From positions 124,001-188,000 of the forward strand of contig NZ_BOLK01000003.1 of assembly GCF_016861565.1 (NCBI RefSeq): a stretch of 64,000 nucleotides of DNA, given 5' to 3'. A program made the position numbers and the translations under genes. This document shows, piece by piece, positions 8,752-16,318 of this stretch. This DNA is from Secundilactobacillus yichangensis (GTDB taxonomy: Bacteria; Bacillota; Bacilli; Lactobacillales; Lactobacillaceae). The notes under the pieces were generated by a model. The model ran no database searches. It saw only the letters and a list, made by a program, of their open reading frames with translations, and was not told the DNA's origin. Within the stretch, counting starts at the first letter, position 1; each line of letters starts with the position of its first letter.

Positions 8752-9171
8752 CTATTTGTTGTTTTTTTGAATATTTCTTTTCAATAGCTGTGCAATATTA
8801 ACCGTTGGCAAAACTACAGCAGGAATTTCATTCGATAAAGCTGTTATTGTGGTAAGCGTCGAACGAAGATATGGAAACAAAATTGCAACTGCATTAGTTA
8901 ACAATAAATTATCCTCGCCAATTTTTTGATCATCTTCATTGGGATTATAAGTAAATGAACCATCTATAACAATTTTGACATAAAACGGTGCTTTTTTTGA
9001 AATCTCCATTGAAAGAGTGACCGTCCATTGATTGAGTATTTCACCTTTTGCAATATGAGCCTGAAATTTTGGCTCTAATTTGATTCTAGAACCTGACTCA
9101 CCTTTATGATTAGTATCAATACTATATTCAAATTTTCTCACACGGTAACCATTAAAATTCAGAACCGTCAT
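8752..9171 (-). CDS. SecB-like chaperone of a toxin-antitoxin-chaperone (TAC) operon
   Basis: 139 residues. The middle (AxxSMEISKKAPFYVKIVIDGSFTY region, about 50-75) and the end match SecB: NAVAILFPYLRS (about 93-104) corresponds to the conserved LFPYAR element and PAVVLPTVNI (117-126) to the PxLNLAPVNF element of E. coli SecB. Canonical SecB serves export in proteobacteria and is not part of the Gram-positive Sec pathway. Solitary SecB-like proteins in other phyla are known as antitoxin chaperones in TAC modules. The ATG overlaps the stop of the antitoxin gene by one base (TGATG), so the two are translationally coupled. The predicted role is to fold and protect the antitoxin, and possibly to sense a phage protein, as shown for CmdC. 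Confidence 0.78.
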   Translation of the reverse strand: MTVLNFNGYRVRKFEYSIDTNHKGESGSRIKLEPKFQAHIAKGEILNQWTVTLSMEISKKAPFYVKIVIDGSFTYNPNEDDQKIGEDNLLLTNAVAILFPYLRSTLTTITALSNEIPAVVLPTVNIAQLLKRNIQKNNK

Positions 9172-9437
9172 CAGGCCACCAGCCCTTCATCAAAATCCAA
9201 TGGGAATGAATGAACGGTTTCATTAAAAGCTTCGTTTGAAGAAATTGAGAACTGGGTTGAATTTGAAAACTCAACCTCAAAATTATCCGAAAAGTGAACA
9301 GTTTTAGACACATTTAATTGTTCAAACTTCGATTCTTTGACTCCTTCATCAAATTCATTCCGTAGAAGTTGAATTTCATCTTGAGACAATTCATGTTTTG
9401 GGTTCAAAATTTCATTTATATTAAATTGAAAACTCAT
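9171..9437 (-). CDS. Putative antitoxin of TAC operon
   Basis: 88 residues from ATG 9437, chosen because GAGGAGG lies 9 bases upstream; longer in-frame starts lie within the toxin gene and lack such a site. It begins MSFQFNINEILNPKHELSQDE, has a helical acidic N-terminal half, then a Ser/Asn-rich beta-like middle (VHFSDNFEVEFSNSTQFSI) and a hydrophobic C-terminus (VHSFPLDFDEGLVA). I recognise no family. Its position between an ADP-ribosyltransferase-like gene and a SecB-like gene, with a 17-bp overlap upstream and 1-bp overlap downstream, points to the antitoxin. In known TAC systems the antitoxin ends in a chaperone-addiction segment, and the hydrophobic tail could serve this purpose. Confidence 0.65.
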   Translation of the reverse strand: MSFQFNINEILNPKHELSQDEIQLLRNEFDEGVKESKFEQLNVSKTVHFSDNFEVEFSNSTQFSISSNEAFNETVHSFPLDFDEGLVA

Positions 9438-10029
9438 AAGTCTGTGCCTCCTCTTGAGGATCGATGATTTTCCTATCATGTAGTAATTCATTTTCTCGAA
9501 CAGCATAAATTATTTTCACCAATTCAGTGGCATGTGGGCTCTTTACTCTACGTGAATGGCTCATTTTACTCTCAATATATGCTACTAATCCATGAGAATG
9601 ATTTCTGGGATATGAACCAAAAATTTTTACAACCGAAAAATTCTTACTAGCTTGCTGTAAAGCCAGCGTTTCATGAACAAAGTTTATAACTGCGCCAATT
9701 TTAGATAAGTCCAATCCAACATCATACTTCGCTGCCAATAATTGAGCAATAGAGTATAGTGCTTCAGAACTCTTAACGTTTGTTAGATCAAGTATATCTT
9801 CTTTATTACATCTAAGAGAAGCACTTGCCATTGAAAATTTAACTTCTGTGTTATCTGAACGACTAACCAACCATTTATTGGCATTCGAAAAAGTTTCCCA
9901 AAAATACATACCCTTTCCACACCATTCACCTTGTTCATTAGATGGGAAAAAACTACCTTTACAAAACTTTTCATTATGTTCAGATGTATCTATATGATAA
10001 AGTGGAACAACTAAATCTGTTAGTTGCAC
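9421..10029 (-). CDS. Putative ADP-ribosyltransferase toxin (PARP-like H-Y fold), CmdT-like
   Basis: 202 residues; GTG start with AGGAG 8 bases upstream. The N-terminal part reads PLYHIDT (His12) and, about 30 residues later, GKGMYFWETFSNANKW (Tyr42). This H...Y spacing with a G-x-G-[IM]-Y-F-[FW]-E strand followed by A-x-x-W is typical of PARP-type ADP-ribosyltransferase folds, including DUF3990-like toxins. The C-terminal VKIIYAVRENELLHDRKII resembles the last strand pair of that fold; the catalytic acidic residue cannot be assigned by eye (candidates are in YIESK or the ATELV strand). It is first in a three-gene operon followed by an antitoxin candidate and a SecB-like chaperone, the same order as cmdT-cmdA-cmdC. 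The likely target is a nucleic acid or a translation component; this is inference. Confidence 0.65.
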   Translation of the reverse strand: MQLTDLVVPLYHIDTSEHNEKFCKGSFFPSNEQGEWCGKGMYFWETFSNANKWLVSRSDNTEVKFSMASASLRCNKEDILDLTNVKSSEALYSIAQLLAAKYDVGLDLSKIGAVINFVHETLALQQASKNFSVVKIFGSYPRNHSHGLVAYIESKMSHSRRVKSPHATELVKIIYAVRENELLHDRKIIDPQEEAQTYEFSI

Positions 10030-10098
10030 AAACGTTTCTCCTATATTTTAAATTTGTTGATAGCTATGAATTGTTTGCTCTCGGTAAGGCGAGCACAG

Positions 10099-10112
10099 GG
10101 GAATTACTTCCC
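10099..10112 (-). promoter_or_regulatory. Candidate operator and -10 region upstream of the TAC operon
   Basis: An inverted repeat GGGAA-N4-TTCCC (10099-10112) lies just downstream of a minus-strand TATAAC at 10117-10122, where an autorepressor could block initiation. No good -35 box is visible, so the promoter itself is uncertain. The antitoxin has no evident DNA-binding motif, and the repressor is unknown. Confidence 0.35.
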
Positions 10113-10230
10113 TTCCGTTATAATTCTAACACGAAGCCTAGAAAGTAGTAACTGTTTTACATGATCTGTATTGACAACTTACTGAGTGGATCCGAAATAC
10201 ATGCCATTTTCGGAACATTACCCAGATTTG

Positions 10231-11553
10231 TCAGTCAGAAAATCCAACTGCATAATCCTTTAACTTCTTCTCCTGTACCCGCATCCCCTCAACAAACTCC
10301 GCCCAATCATCAACCCGTGGCACCGCGATTCCATATTCCACCAACACCGGTCGTTCAGTTTCATCCGCATACTCACCTTCAACTGGCAACTCAACAACAT
10401 TTGCTTCATTGTTATCAGCCAGATGAATCAGCATACCTCGCTTACTTTGAAATCTTAGCATGTAAGCTAACATTTGCAGCCGGTCGTGGCTAGCAATATT
10501 AGCAGTGAATTTATATTTGGCATCTAATGGAATCTGCGGTTTCCCTCGTTTAAGATAATCCGGATAGATCAACCCTTTATCCTTCTCGTTACGAAATAGA
10601 TACTGCTTATCCTCGCCAGCACGATTATGTGAGTGCACGTACCCTGGTTCCAGCAAACGACCAACATACTCCTCAAATAACCATGCAATATCGATCAACA
10701 CACCGTTAAACTTGGCTCCCTTGGTCTGAGTTAAACTCTTTCCTTCTAAGAAAGCTCGACAAACTCGTAGTAGTGGTCGATATTCAGCGTAATAATTATT
10801 GCGAATCCGCATCACTTTATTCTGGCGCAAAAGCTCACTGCGTTCCTGTGTGCGATACCTCGGTGTGTTCTCAACCACCGTTCGTACATTTTGCCGAATC
10901 GACTTATCCACACTTAACAATCCGCGCAACTGCGAGTCAGCACGCATTGCTTCAATAGCATGGCGTACTAACTCCAGTACTTTAGTATCATAAGTAAATT
11001 CATGGCTTTGCGACGCAAACCGGCCTACAAATGGCACATCAGACTTCAACTGACGTTTGAAATCCAACTGACCATGGATCTGATAGTCATTAAACTTCTT
11101 ATCCATATACGATTTATACAAACCAGCTCTCAACGCTCGATTGAGCAGTTCTGGAATAAACAGAGCCAGAACATTAACACCACTCACAGGACCAACATCG
11201 AAGTCTTTAGAACCAAGAAAGTTCACGTGTAGAACCCGATACAGCATATATTTCAAAAAATAATCATTCCCAGGTGTATCCGCCCGTGAACCAATCAAGA
11301 TCTGATTAGTTTTCCGCTTACCACCAAGCGTTACTGTGCCCACTAAATTAGTGGTCCACAGCCGACCTTTGTAGTGGGTCAGCACATAACTATCCTGTTC
11401 ACTCAAATCTGCGCTAACAGCTAAGCTCTGCGGAAAGGTTAGAATGCCCGCTTCAGATAGTTGTGTCAGATTTTGATCACAAATCTCTTTGATAAACTTC
11501 TTCTTTAGATATTCAGCAGGCAGTGGTTGGTTATCTTTAAGCTTAATTTTCAT
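10231..11553 (-). CDS. mcrC: McrC-like nuclease subunit of type IV McrBC restriction system
   Basis: 440 residues. McrC pairs with the McrB AAA+ motor to cut modified DNA. The C-terminal third has the PD-(D/E)xK nuclease core: GLIYPDYL (Asp332) and, 12 residues on, PLDAKYKF with D344-A-K346, followed by a helix with DRLQMLAYMLRF. The N-terminal 300 residues match the DUF2357/McrC body (GVNVLALFIPELLNRAL, YEEYVGRLLEP-type segment). It lies 16 bp downstream of mcrB on the same strand, so the two are cotranscribed. No companion methylase is present, consistent with a modification-dependent enzyme that attacks methylated or hydroxymethylated phage DNA. Length is somewhat above the 348 residues of E. 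coli McrC and is usual for the LlaJI/DUF2357 branch. Confidence 0.85.
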   Translation of the reverse strand: MKIKLKDNQPLPAEYLKKKFIKEICDQNLTQLSEAGILTFPQSLAVSADLSEQDSYVLTHYKGRLWTTNLVGTVTLGGKRKTNQILIGSRADTPGNDYFLKYMLYRVLHVNFLGSKDFDVGPVSGVNVLALFIPELLNRALRAGLYKSYMDKKFNDYQIHGQLDFKRQLKSDVPFVGRFASQSHEFTYDTKVLELVRHAIEAMRADSQLRGLLSVDKSIRQNVRTVVENTPRYRTQERSELLRQNKVMRIRNNYYAEYRPLLRVCRAFLEGKSLTQTKGAKFNGVLIDIAWLFEEYVGRLLEPGYVHSHNRAGEDKQYLFRNEKDKGLIYPDYLKRGKPQIPLDAKYKFTANIASHDRLQMLAYMLRFQSKRGMLIHLADNNEANVVELPVEGEYADETERPVLVEYGIAVPRVDDWAEFVEGMRVQEKKLKDYAVGFSD

Positions 11554-11569
11554 CGGCCATCAATATCCT

Positions 11570-12928
11570 TTATTTACCGTCAAACGCTTTTTTAAATCCA
11601 TCAATTCGACTGGTCATATCATCCAAGCCCTGCAGATATTCTGCTAGCAAGGGTGCAATGTCTTGCTGCCAAATATCCTCCAGCTCCACATCATCATGAG
11701 TTAGACGCAACAAATAGCTGGGACCAATCTCATAATTACTGTTCAGGACGTCATCATGAGCAATCTTATCGTTCAGGCGTGTCAGACTGTCACTAGCATT
11801 CTTTCTAACCTTTTCATCTTTAATGGCATTCAGCATTTGCAAAGTATCTTTTGGTTCAATTTGAATAAAACGAAAACGTCGACGCATGGCAAAATCGATA
11901 TTTTCAGCACTACGGTCAATATCATTCATCGTACCAATGATATAGACATTCTCTGGAATATAGAATTGCTGGTTCATACCGTTAGCTTCATGCAAATTAG
12001 CATACTGAGTCGTAACCGCACTAGCTTTACCACGATAGCCTGGATCAATGGCAAAAAAGAGTTCCCCAAAGATCTTATTAATATCGCCACGATTAATTTC
12101 ATCAATGACAAATACATATGGATTATCTGGATCCGTTTTCGCATGGTTACAAAATGACATAAAAGTTCCCGGCTGCAGCTTAAATTGTAATTGTCCATTC
12201 TCAATTCCCGCTGGACGCAAGCCTTCCACAAAATCGGTGTAATCGTAGCTCGGGTGAAACTGCACAAAACCATACTGATGATTGTCCATTAATTCATCAC
12301 GATTCGTTTTTAACAGATTCGCAGCGATTGACTGTGCCAAGTAGGTTTTACCAGTTCCTGGCGCACCATGAAAAATCACATTATGGTCTTGCAACAATTG
12401 CTCAGAATAGTTTTGTACCTGAGACAGCTGGTCAAACTTCTTCATGCGTTTGAGAATCTCAGCATAAGCACTCTCAGTAATTGAAATGTTATCATCATCG
12501 ACACTTTGTACCTTGTACTTAATGTTATATACCGTAACTGGTTGACCAACTAACTCTGTATCTTCTGGTAACTGGAAATTCGTTGTTAATTTATCTCCAG
12601 TCAACTGCTGAAAATTCTTGATTTTAGGGCTCGCAATGAAAACTCTTGGAATTTCATCTTCAAATAGTGATGCACTCCAATCGTAATACAAGTTGACCCA
12701 GTTGATATTCAAATAAGGCATCTTAAACAGCTCATTCTTACCAAACGCAAAGTGCCGGTAGACCTTTGTACCATCACTTAGTAAAATTGGCTTAGTTGTA
12801 CCGCCTCTAACATAGTTTTTGATTGAATCTTTAAATTCTTCTGGTGTATCTTCCTTCACTGCTCGTTGGCAGATTTTAAGGAAGTCATTCAAATACTTCT
12901 TAAATTTCGCTACATCGGCATCATTCAT
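11570..12928 (-). CDS. mcrB: McrB-like AAA+ GTPase subunit of type IV McrBC restriction system
   Basis: 452 residues; ATG with AAGGG upstream. Residues 1-165 form a family-variable DNA-recognition domain. The AAA+ motor follows, with Walker A GAPGTGKT (188-195), Walker B VFVIDEINRGD (about 272-282), and the McrB signature MNDIDRS (334-340, canonical MNTADRS), then an arginine-rich sensor region AMRRRFRF. The family hydrolyses GTP and translocates DNA towards McrC. The N-terminal domain decides which modified base is recognised; I cannot name that specificity from sequence. The gene starts the mcrBC unit, with about 90 bases separating it from the HEPN gene upstream. Confidence 0.9.
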   Translation of the reverse strand: MNDADVAKFKKYLNDFLKICQRAVKEDTPEEFKDSIKNYVRGGTTKPILLSDGTKVYRHFAFGKNELFKMPYLNINWVNLYYDWSASLFEDEIPRVFIASPKIKNFQQLTGDKLTTNFQLPEDTELVGQPVTVYNIKYKVQSVDDDNISITESAYAEILKRMKKFDQLSQVQNYSEQLLQDHNVIFHGAPGTGKTYLAQSIAANLLKTNRDELMDNHQYGFVQFHPSYDYTDFVEGLRPAGIENGQLQFKLQPGTFMSFCNHAKTDPDNPYVFVIDEINRGDINKIFGELFFAIDPGYRGKASAVTTQYANLHEANGMNQQFYIPENVYIIGTMNDIDRSAENIDFAMRRRFRFIQIEPKDTLQMLNAIKDEKVRKNASDSLTRLNDKIAHDDVLNSNYEIGPSYLLRLTHDDVELEDIWQQDIAPLLAEYLQGLDDMTSRIDGFKKAFDGK

Positions 12929-13020
12929 GGTTAGCCCTTATTTCTAATTGCATTCAATATAAGAATTTCACAATAAACTGATTTAAACATCTTAACAAAA
13001 TAACAAGCTTTAAAAATTAT

Positions 13021-14514
13021 TTATTGTAATTTCATACTGTCATCATAAGTCCTTGAAAAGAGGGTAACGCCATCCTCCGTATTTTTATTTTCTTCATGAT
13101 AAACAGTAACTAGTAATAAAATAATTGCTTCTCTACATTTTTTTAGTAAATACAATCCCATTGAGCGAAAATCCGAAATCCTGATTTCATAAATAAAATC
13201 TGAACATTTAGTCTTCTGGGAGTCCTGCACAACCCTTAGATACCTATGCTCTATAAAATTTCGAACAGTATTTATTTCTTTCATCTTTGGATCTAAAAAG
13301 TCTTTATAATTTTCAGATTTAGTTTTTTTGTCATTTCTATAAAGATCTTTTTCAATCCAATTTAATCCCCTAAGAGCATAATTATCCTTGGATGCAGTAA
13401 GTAATTTTTGGCTTTCCCAGATGTGCTTAAAAGAAACGGATCGAAAATTTATTTTCAATTTGAAATAAGCATTGATAAAAAAACTAATTCTGTCAAATAT
13501 TGAATATATTGCTTTAAAAGCATCTTTCAACTGTTCGACACTATACGCATAAATGGCACCATCCCAATTGTCCACTAAGTAAACATCAAGATCAGAAAAT
13601 TCCACGCCATAATCGGTCAAGCCTCGATACAGTTGAAAACGGGCTGTAACATATTCTTGTTTAATTTCATTAATTAATCCAATTAACTGAAATCTGGTAC
13701 TTTCTTCATAGTCTACCGGTGTCTGAAACTTACCAAAATGTATAGGATCATATGCTGCATTTATATCATGTACAACGTCATTTAAGGGGTTTAGTGCCAG
13801 TACATTTTCCCCGACCCATTTTCTATACTCCCTTTCTTCTGTGGACATTTTTCTTTGTGTTCCTTTTATCTTAGACCTAGAAACATGTATTTTGATCAAA
13901 TTATCAAGGCTCTTAGAAAATGAAGCTTCTGCTTCGCTAGTCATAGTTAAATTCTCGTGTGATAGTACATCTTCAAATAGGTACTTAGCTTCACCTAACA
14001 AGAAACTTCTTTGATTTTGGTCAAAAATAAGCTTTGCATAGTTCATCAAAGACATTGCTAAATTTCCTTCAGCCATATCGAATCTTGCAACTGTTACAAC
14101 TTTAAAATATTCTTCAATAGCTGAAATTATTCGACCTGAAGAATCTAGTAAATTAGCATAGTTTACTAGTAACTGAAAGTAATACCCTCTAAACCATTTA
14201 TGTGCTTTTTCGTCTCCTTTGTATTCAGTACTTTCTTTATATTTGTCTGCTAACATCAGTGACTTTCTGCACAAGAATAGACTGCGTTCAAGATGTTTTT
14301 CATCTGTTTTTTTGCTGAATGCTCGATAACTATCATAGCAATTGAAGGCAAAATAATAATACTGAGCCCGACACATAATATGAGTTGCTTTAATTTCCCC
14401 CAATTTCTCACATTCAGTGGATAAGTACAACAAATATTTCAAATTTTTATCAAGAATAGCCTTATCACATTGCTTACCTTTCTCAGATACTGCCCTATCC
14501 TTATACCATTTCAA
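13021..14514 (-). CDS. Helical-repeat protein with C-terminal HEPN RNase motif (LA2681-like)
   Basis: 497 residues; TTG start with AGAGGTG 7 bases upstream. Residues 1-210 are regularly spaced amphipathic helices resembling tetratricopeptide repeats (LMNYAKLIFDQNQRSFLLGEA type units). The C-terminal 200 residues are helical and include the HEPN hallmark R-x4-H as RNFIEH (Arg418-His423) within EINTVRNFIEHRYLRVV. This architecture fits the LA2681-like HEPN group, predicted RNases seen in defence loci. HEPN RNases typically dimerise and cut RNA on infection. No antitoxin gene is adjacent, so it would be a single-gene abortive-infection candidate. The low GC and absence of core neighbours suggest horizontal origin. 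Confidence 0.6.
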   Translation of the reverse strand: MKWYKDRAVSEKGKQCDKAILDKNLKYLLYLSTECEKLGEIKATHIMCRAQYYYFAFNCYDSYRAFSKKTDEKHLERSLFLCRKSLMLADKYKESTEYKGDEKAHKWFRGYYFQLLVNYANLLDSSGRIISAIEEYFKVVTVARFDMAEGNLAMSLMNYAKLIFDQNQRSFLLGEAKYLFEDVLSHENLTMTSEAEASFSKSLDNLIKIHVSRSKIKGTQRKMSTEEREYRKWVGENVLALNPLNDVVHDINAAYDPIHFGKFQTPVDYEESTRFQLIGLINEIKQEYVTARFQLYRGLTDYGVEFSDLDVYLVDNWDGAIYAYSVEQLKDAFKAIYSIFDRISFFINAYFKLKINFRSVSFKHIWESQKLLTASKDNYALRGLNWIEKDLYRNDKKTKSENYKDFLDPKMKEINTVRNFIEHRYLRVVQDSQKTKCSDFIYEIRISDFRSMGLYLLKKCREAIILLLVTVYHEENKNTEDGVTLFSRTYDDSMKLQ

Positions 14515-14670
14515 TAATCTGCACCTCTACTTTTAATCATATTAATGTCTCTATAATACGCTATCTCTCGTTTAAGCAACCATATAGTTTCTTTTTACTT
14601 TGCTCCACGCCTATATCGTTTTGCACATATTTTCCGAAACCTTTTATTTCAAAAAGATCTTAGACATAAT

Positions 14671-14712
14671 AAATAAACGAAGAAAATCAATCGTGATTTT
14701 CTTCGTTTATTT
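14671..14712. terminator. Long bidirectional hairpin terminator
   Basis: Perfect 19-bp inverted repeat (14671-14689 with 14694-14712) with a 4-base loop and T/A-rich flanks. It lies between the HEPN gene promoter region and the 3' end of the next secreted protein gene, and serves the latter on the minus strand only if read-through reaches it from 14762. Confidence 0.7.
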
Positions 14713-14761
14713 TACAGACTCATTGTCGACTTGCCCCACAACTTAATAAATTGTAGAGAAT

Positions 14762-15229
14762 TTACGGATACGGATAATAAGTACTCCCAGACATCCGCCC
14801 ACTATACTTATACCAAGTAGTTGTCTTGCTACCCTTGTTAGCTAAATCCAAGCCTCTAAACTTCCGCGCACTGATTTTCTTGATCTTCCACTTAAAGGGA
14901 TAAACAGTGCCTCCGCCCATATCAACTTTCCCTTTCAGGTAATAGGTATGGTTACCAGCGTATCGATAACTCATATCTTTTGCACCATACCCACCAGATT
15001 GGATTCCGACATCTGAAAAACTGTTCTTCTTAATCGTTAGGTAAAAATATCCCCAGAAATACGTGTGATCAGCATTATGAACCTTACGCATCTTCGTCCG
15101 CCAATGTCCCCTCAAAGTGGTAGGCGTCCCTTTATGATACGAACTTGCACTCACACTTTGTGTACTAGCCACGCTAAACAGTCCAAATGTCATCAACACT
15201 AACAACAACGTTCTACAAATTTTCTTCAA
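14762..15229 (-). CDS. Small secreted protein (paralogue 2 of 3)
   Basis: 155 residues. It has a typical signal peptide (MKKICRTLLLVLMTFGLFS, cleavage likely after VSA near residue 28). The mature protein is basic and aromatic-rich, starts SSYHKGTPTTLRGHWRTK, and contains MSYRYAGNHTYYLKGKV, the family's central strand. It also has a C-terminal TTTWYKYSGR. The same pattern occurs at 2-400 and 40997-41449. No Cys and no known catalytic motif are present; the predicted fold is all-beta. It lies 23 bp downstream of the 337-residue membrane protein gene and may be cotranscribed with it. Function is unknown. Confidence 0.8.
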   Translation of the reverse strand: MKKICRTLLLVLMTFGLFSVASTQSVSASSYHKGTPTTLRGHWRTKMRKVHNADHTYFWGYFYLTIKKNSFSDVGIQSGGYGAKDMSYRYAGNHTYYLKGKVDMGGGTVYPFKWKIKKISARKFRGLDLANKGSKTTTWYKYSGRMSGSTYYPYP

Positions 15230-15251
15230 TTTGAATTCTCCTCACACACAC

Positions 15252-16265
15252 CTATTCATCACTAACATTCACACGAATCCCCTGCAACGCCTGACGTCCG
15301 CCCTGCTGGTTAACATATTTAAGCACTTGACCATACGTAACATTTTTACGATTATGATCATTACCAATGATGAAAGTATAGTAGCCTGGTATCTTAGGAT
15401 CTGACCGTGGCATCTGGTCATGAACTTTCAGCACCATTCCGCTCTGTTCCATCACATACGTATACATGGATGCTTGGGTATGCACATCGAATATGGCACC
15501 TTTTGAAATGTCACTTTGAAGGTTCAAATGATAATGGTTATTGGCGTAAAAGAGTAGCATCTTGCAAGTCGTCGCAAAATCAACATTCTTTTGCGTTAAG
15601 ACGTTTGCCGTGCTGGCTTCACCGGCACTTCGCTTATCTTGAATCGTTAGCTGATTGGCCCGTGCCTTCACCTGATCAGCCGCATTTTGGTCATTAATAT
15701 AAGCAACAACTTGACTCAGTGTCACACTAGCCTCAGGCGATACCTGCTTGCCATCTTCTTCAGAATCGATATCCTGATTGCCGTAAAAATGAACGGTGCC
15801 ATCGGCATCCAACGTGTAAGAAGGATATTCAAAATCAGTATCCGCTGTGGTAGATGTATCGCGGTGACTTGAACCAATGGCATAACGGACATTTTGACCT
15901 TGCTTGCTTAAATTCTCGATGTCAATCGTCGTGATATAGACCGTGTTCTCATTTGAATTATCAAACGTCGAAGCCCATGATTTTTCATACTTCAGCTTGG
16001 AATCATGCTTCGCATAGTACATCAGCGCCGAAGCCGTTTGCTGCGGTGTCAGCTTGTTCTTATCCAGTTGATCAGCAGTACTCTGCTGACTCGATGTCTG
16101 CGAACTACTGGCTGCCTTTGAAGAACTCGTTTCTTTCACTGACGAATGAAGCTTGGTCGTTTTATTATCCGGCTGCCACCTTAACAATCCGACTTCATAC
16201 GCTCCCCAACCAGTCGCTAGCACAACCACCAGGGTTATTAATATAATAATCATCCGTTTTTTCAT
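15252..16265 (-). CDS. Membrane-anchored protein with internal domain duplication, unknown function
   Basis: 337 residues from ATG 16265, which has GAAAGG 9 bases upstream and directly precedes a signal-anchor helix (MKKRMIIILITLVVVLATGW); a TTG 45 bases earlier lacks support. After the helix comes a Ser/Lys/Gln linker, then two copies of a roughly 110-residue unit. Each starts with a helix (LTPQQTASALMYYAKHD and LTQKNVDFATTCKMLLFYAN) and ends with a strand plus a helix (TLSQVVAYINDQ and TYGQVLKYVNQQGG). The duplication is visible only at the pattern level. It is a surface-exposed protein of unknown role, cotranscribed with the small secreted protein downstream. Confidence 0.7.
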   Translation of the reverse strand: MKKRMIIILITLVVVLATGWGAYEVGLLRWQPDNKTTKLHSSVKETSSSKAASSSQTSSQQSTADQLDKNKLTPQQTASALMYYAKHDSKLKYEKSWASTFDNSNENTVYITTIDIENLSKQGQNVRYAIGSSHRDTSTTADTDFEYPSYTLDADGTVHFYGNQDIDSEEDGKQVSPEASVTLSQVVAYINDQNAADQVKARANQLTIQDKRSAGEASTANVLTQKNVDFATTCKMLLFYANNHYHLNLQSDISKGAIFDVHTQASMYTYVMEQSGMVLKVHDQMPRSDPKIPGYYTFIIGNDHNRKNVTYGQVLKYVNQQGGRQALQGIRVNVSDE

Positions 16266-16318
16266 AACTGCTACCCTTTCATCCGAATCAAGCTGCGGAT
16301 AACGATTCAAACATTTCG

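Noticed and set aside
8600..14760. Mobile-element borders for the defence island
   Set aside because: I looked for transposase, integrase, tRNA genes and flanking direct repeats and saw none.
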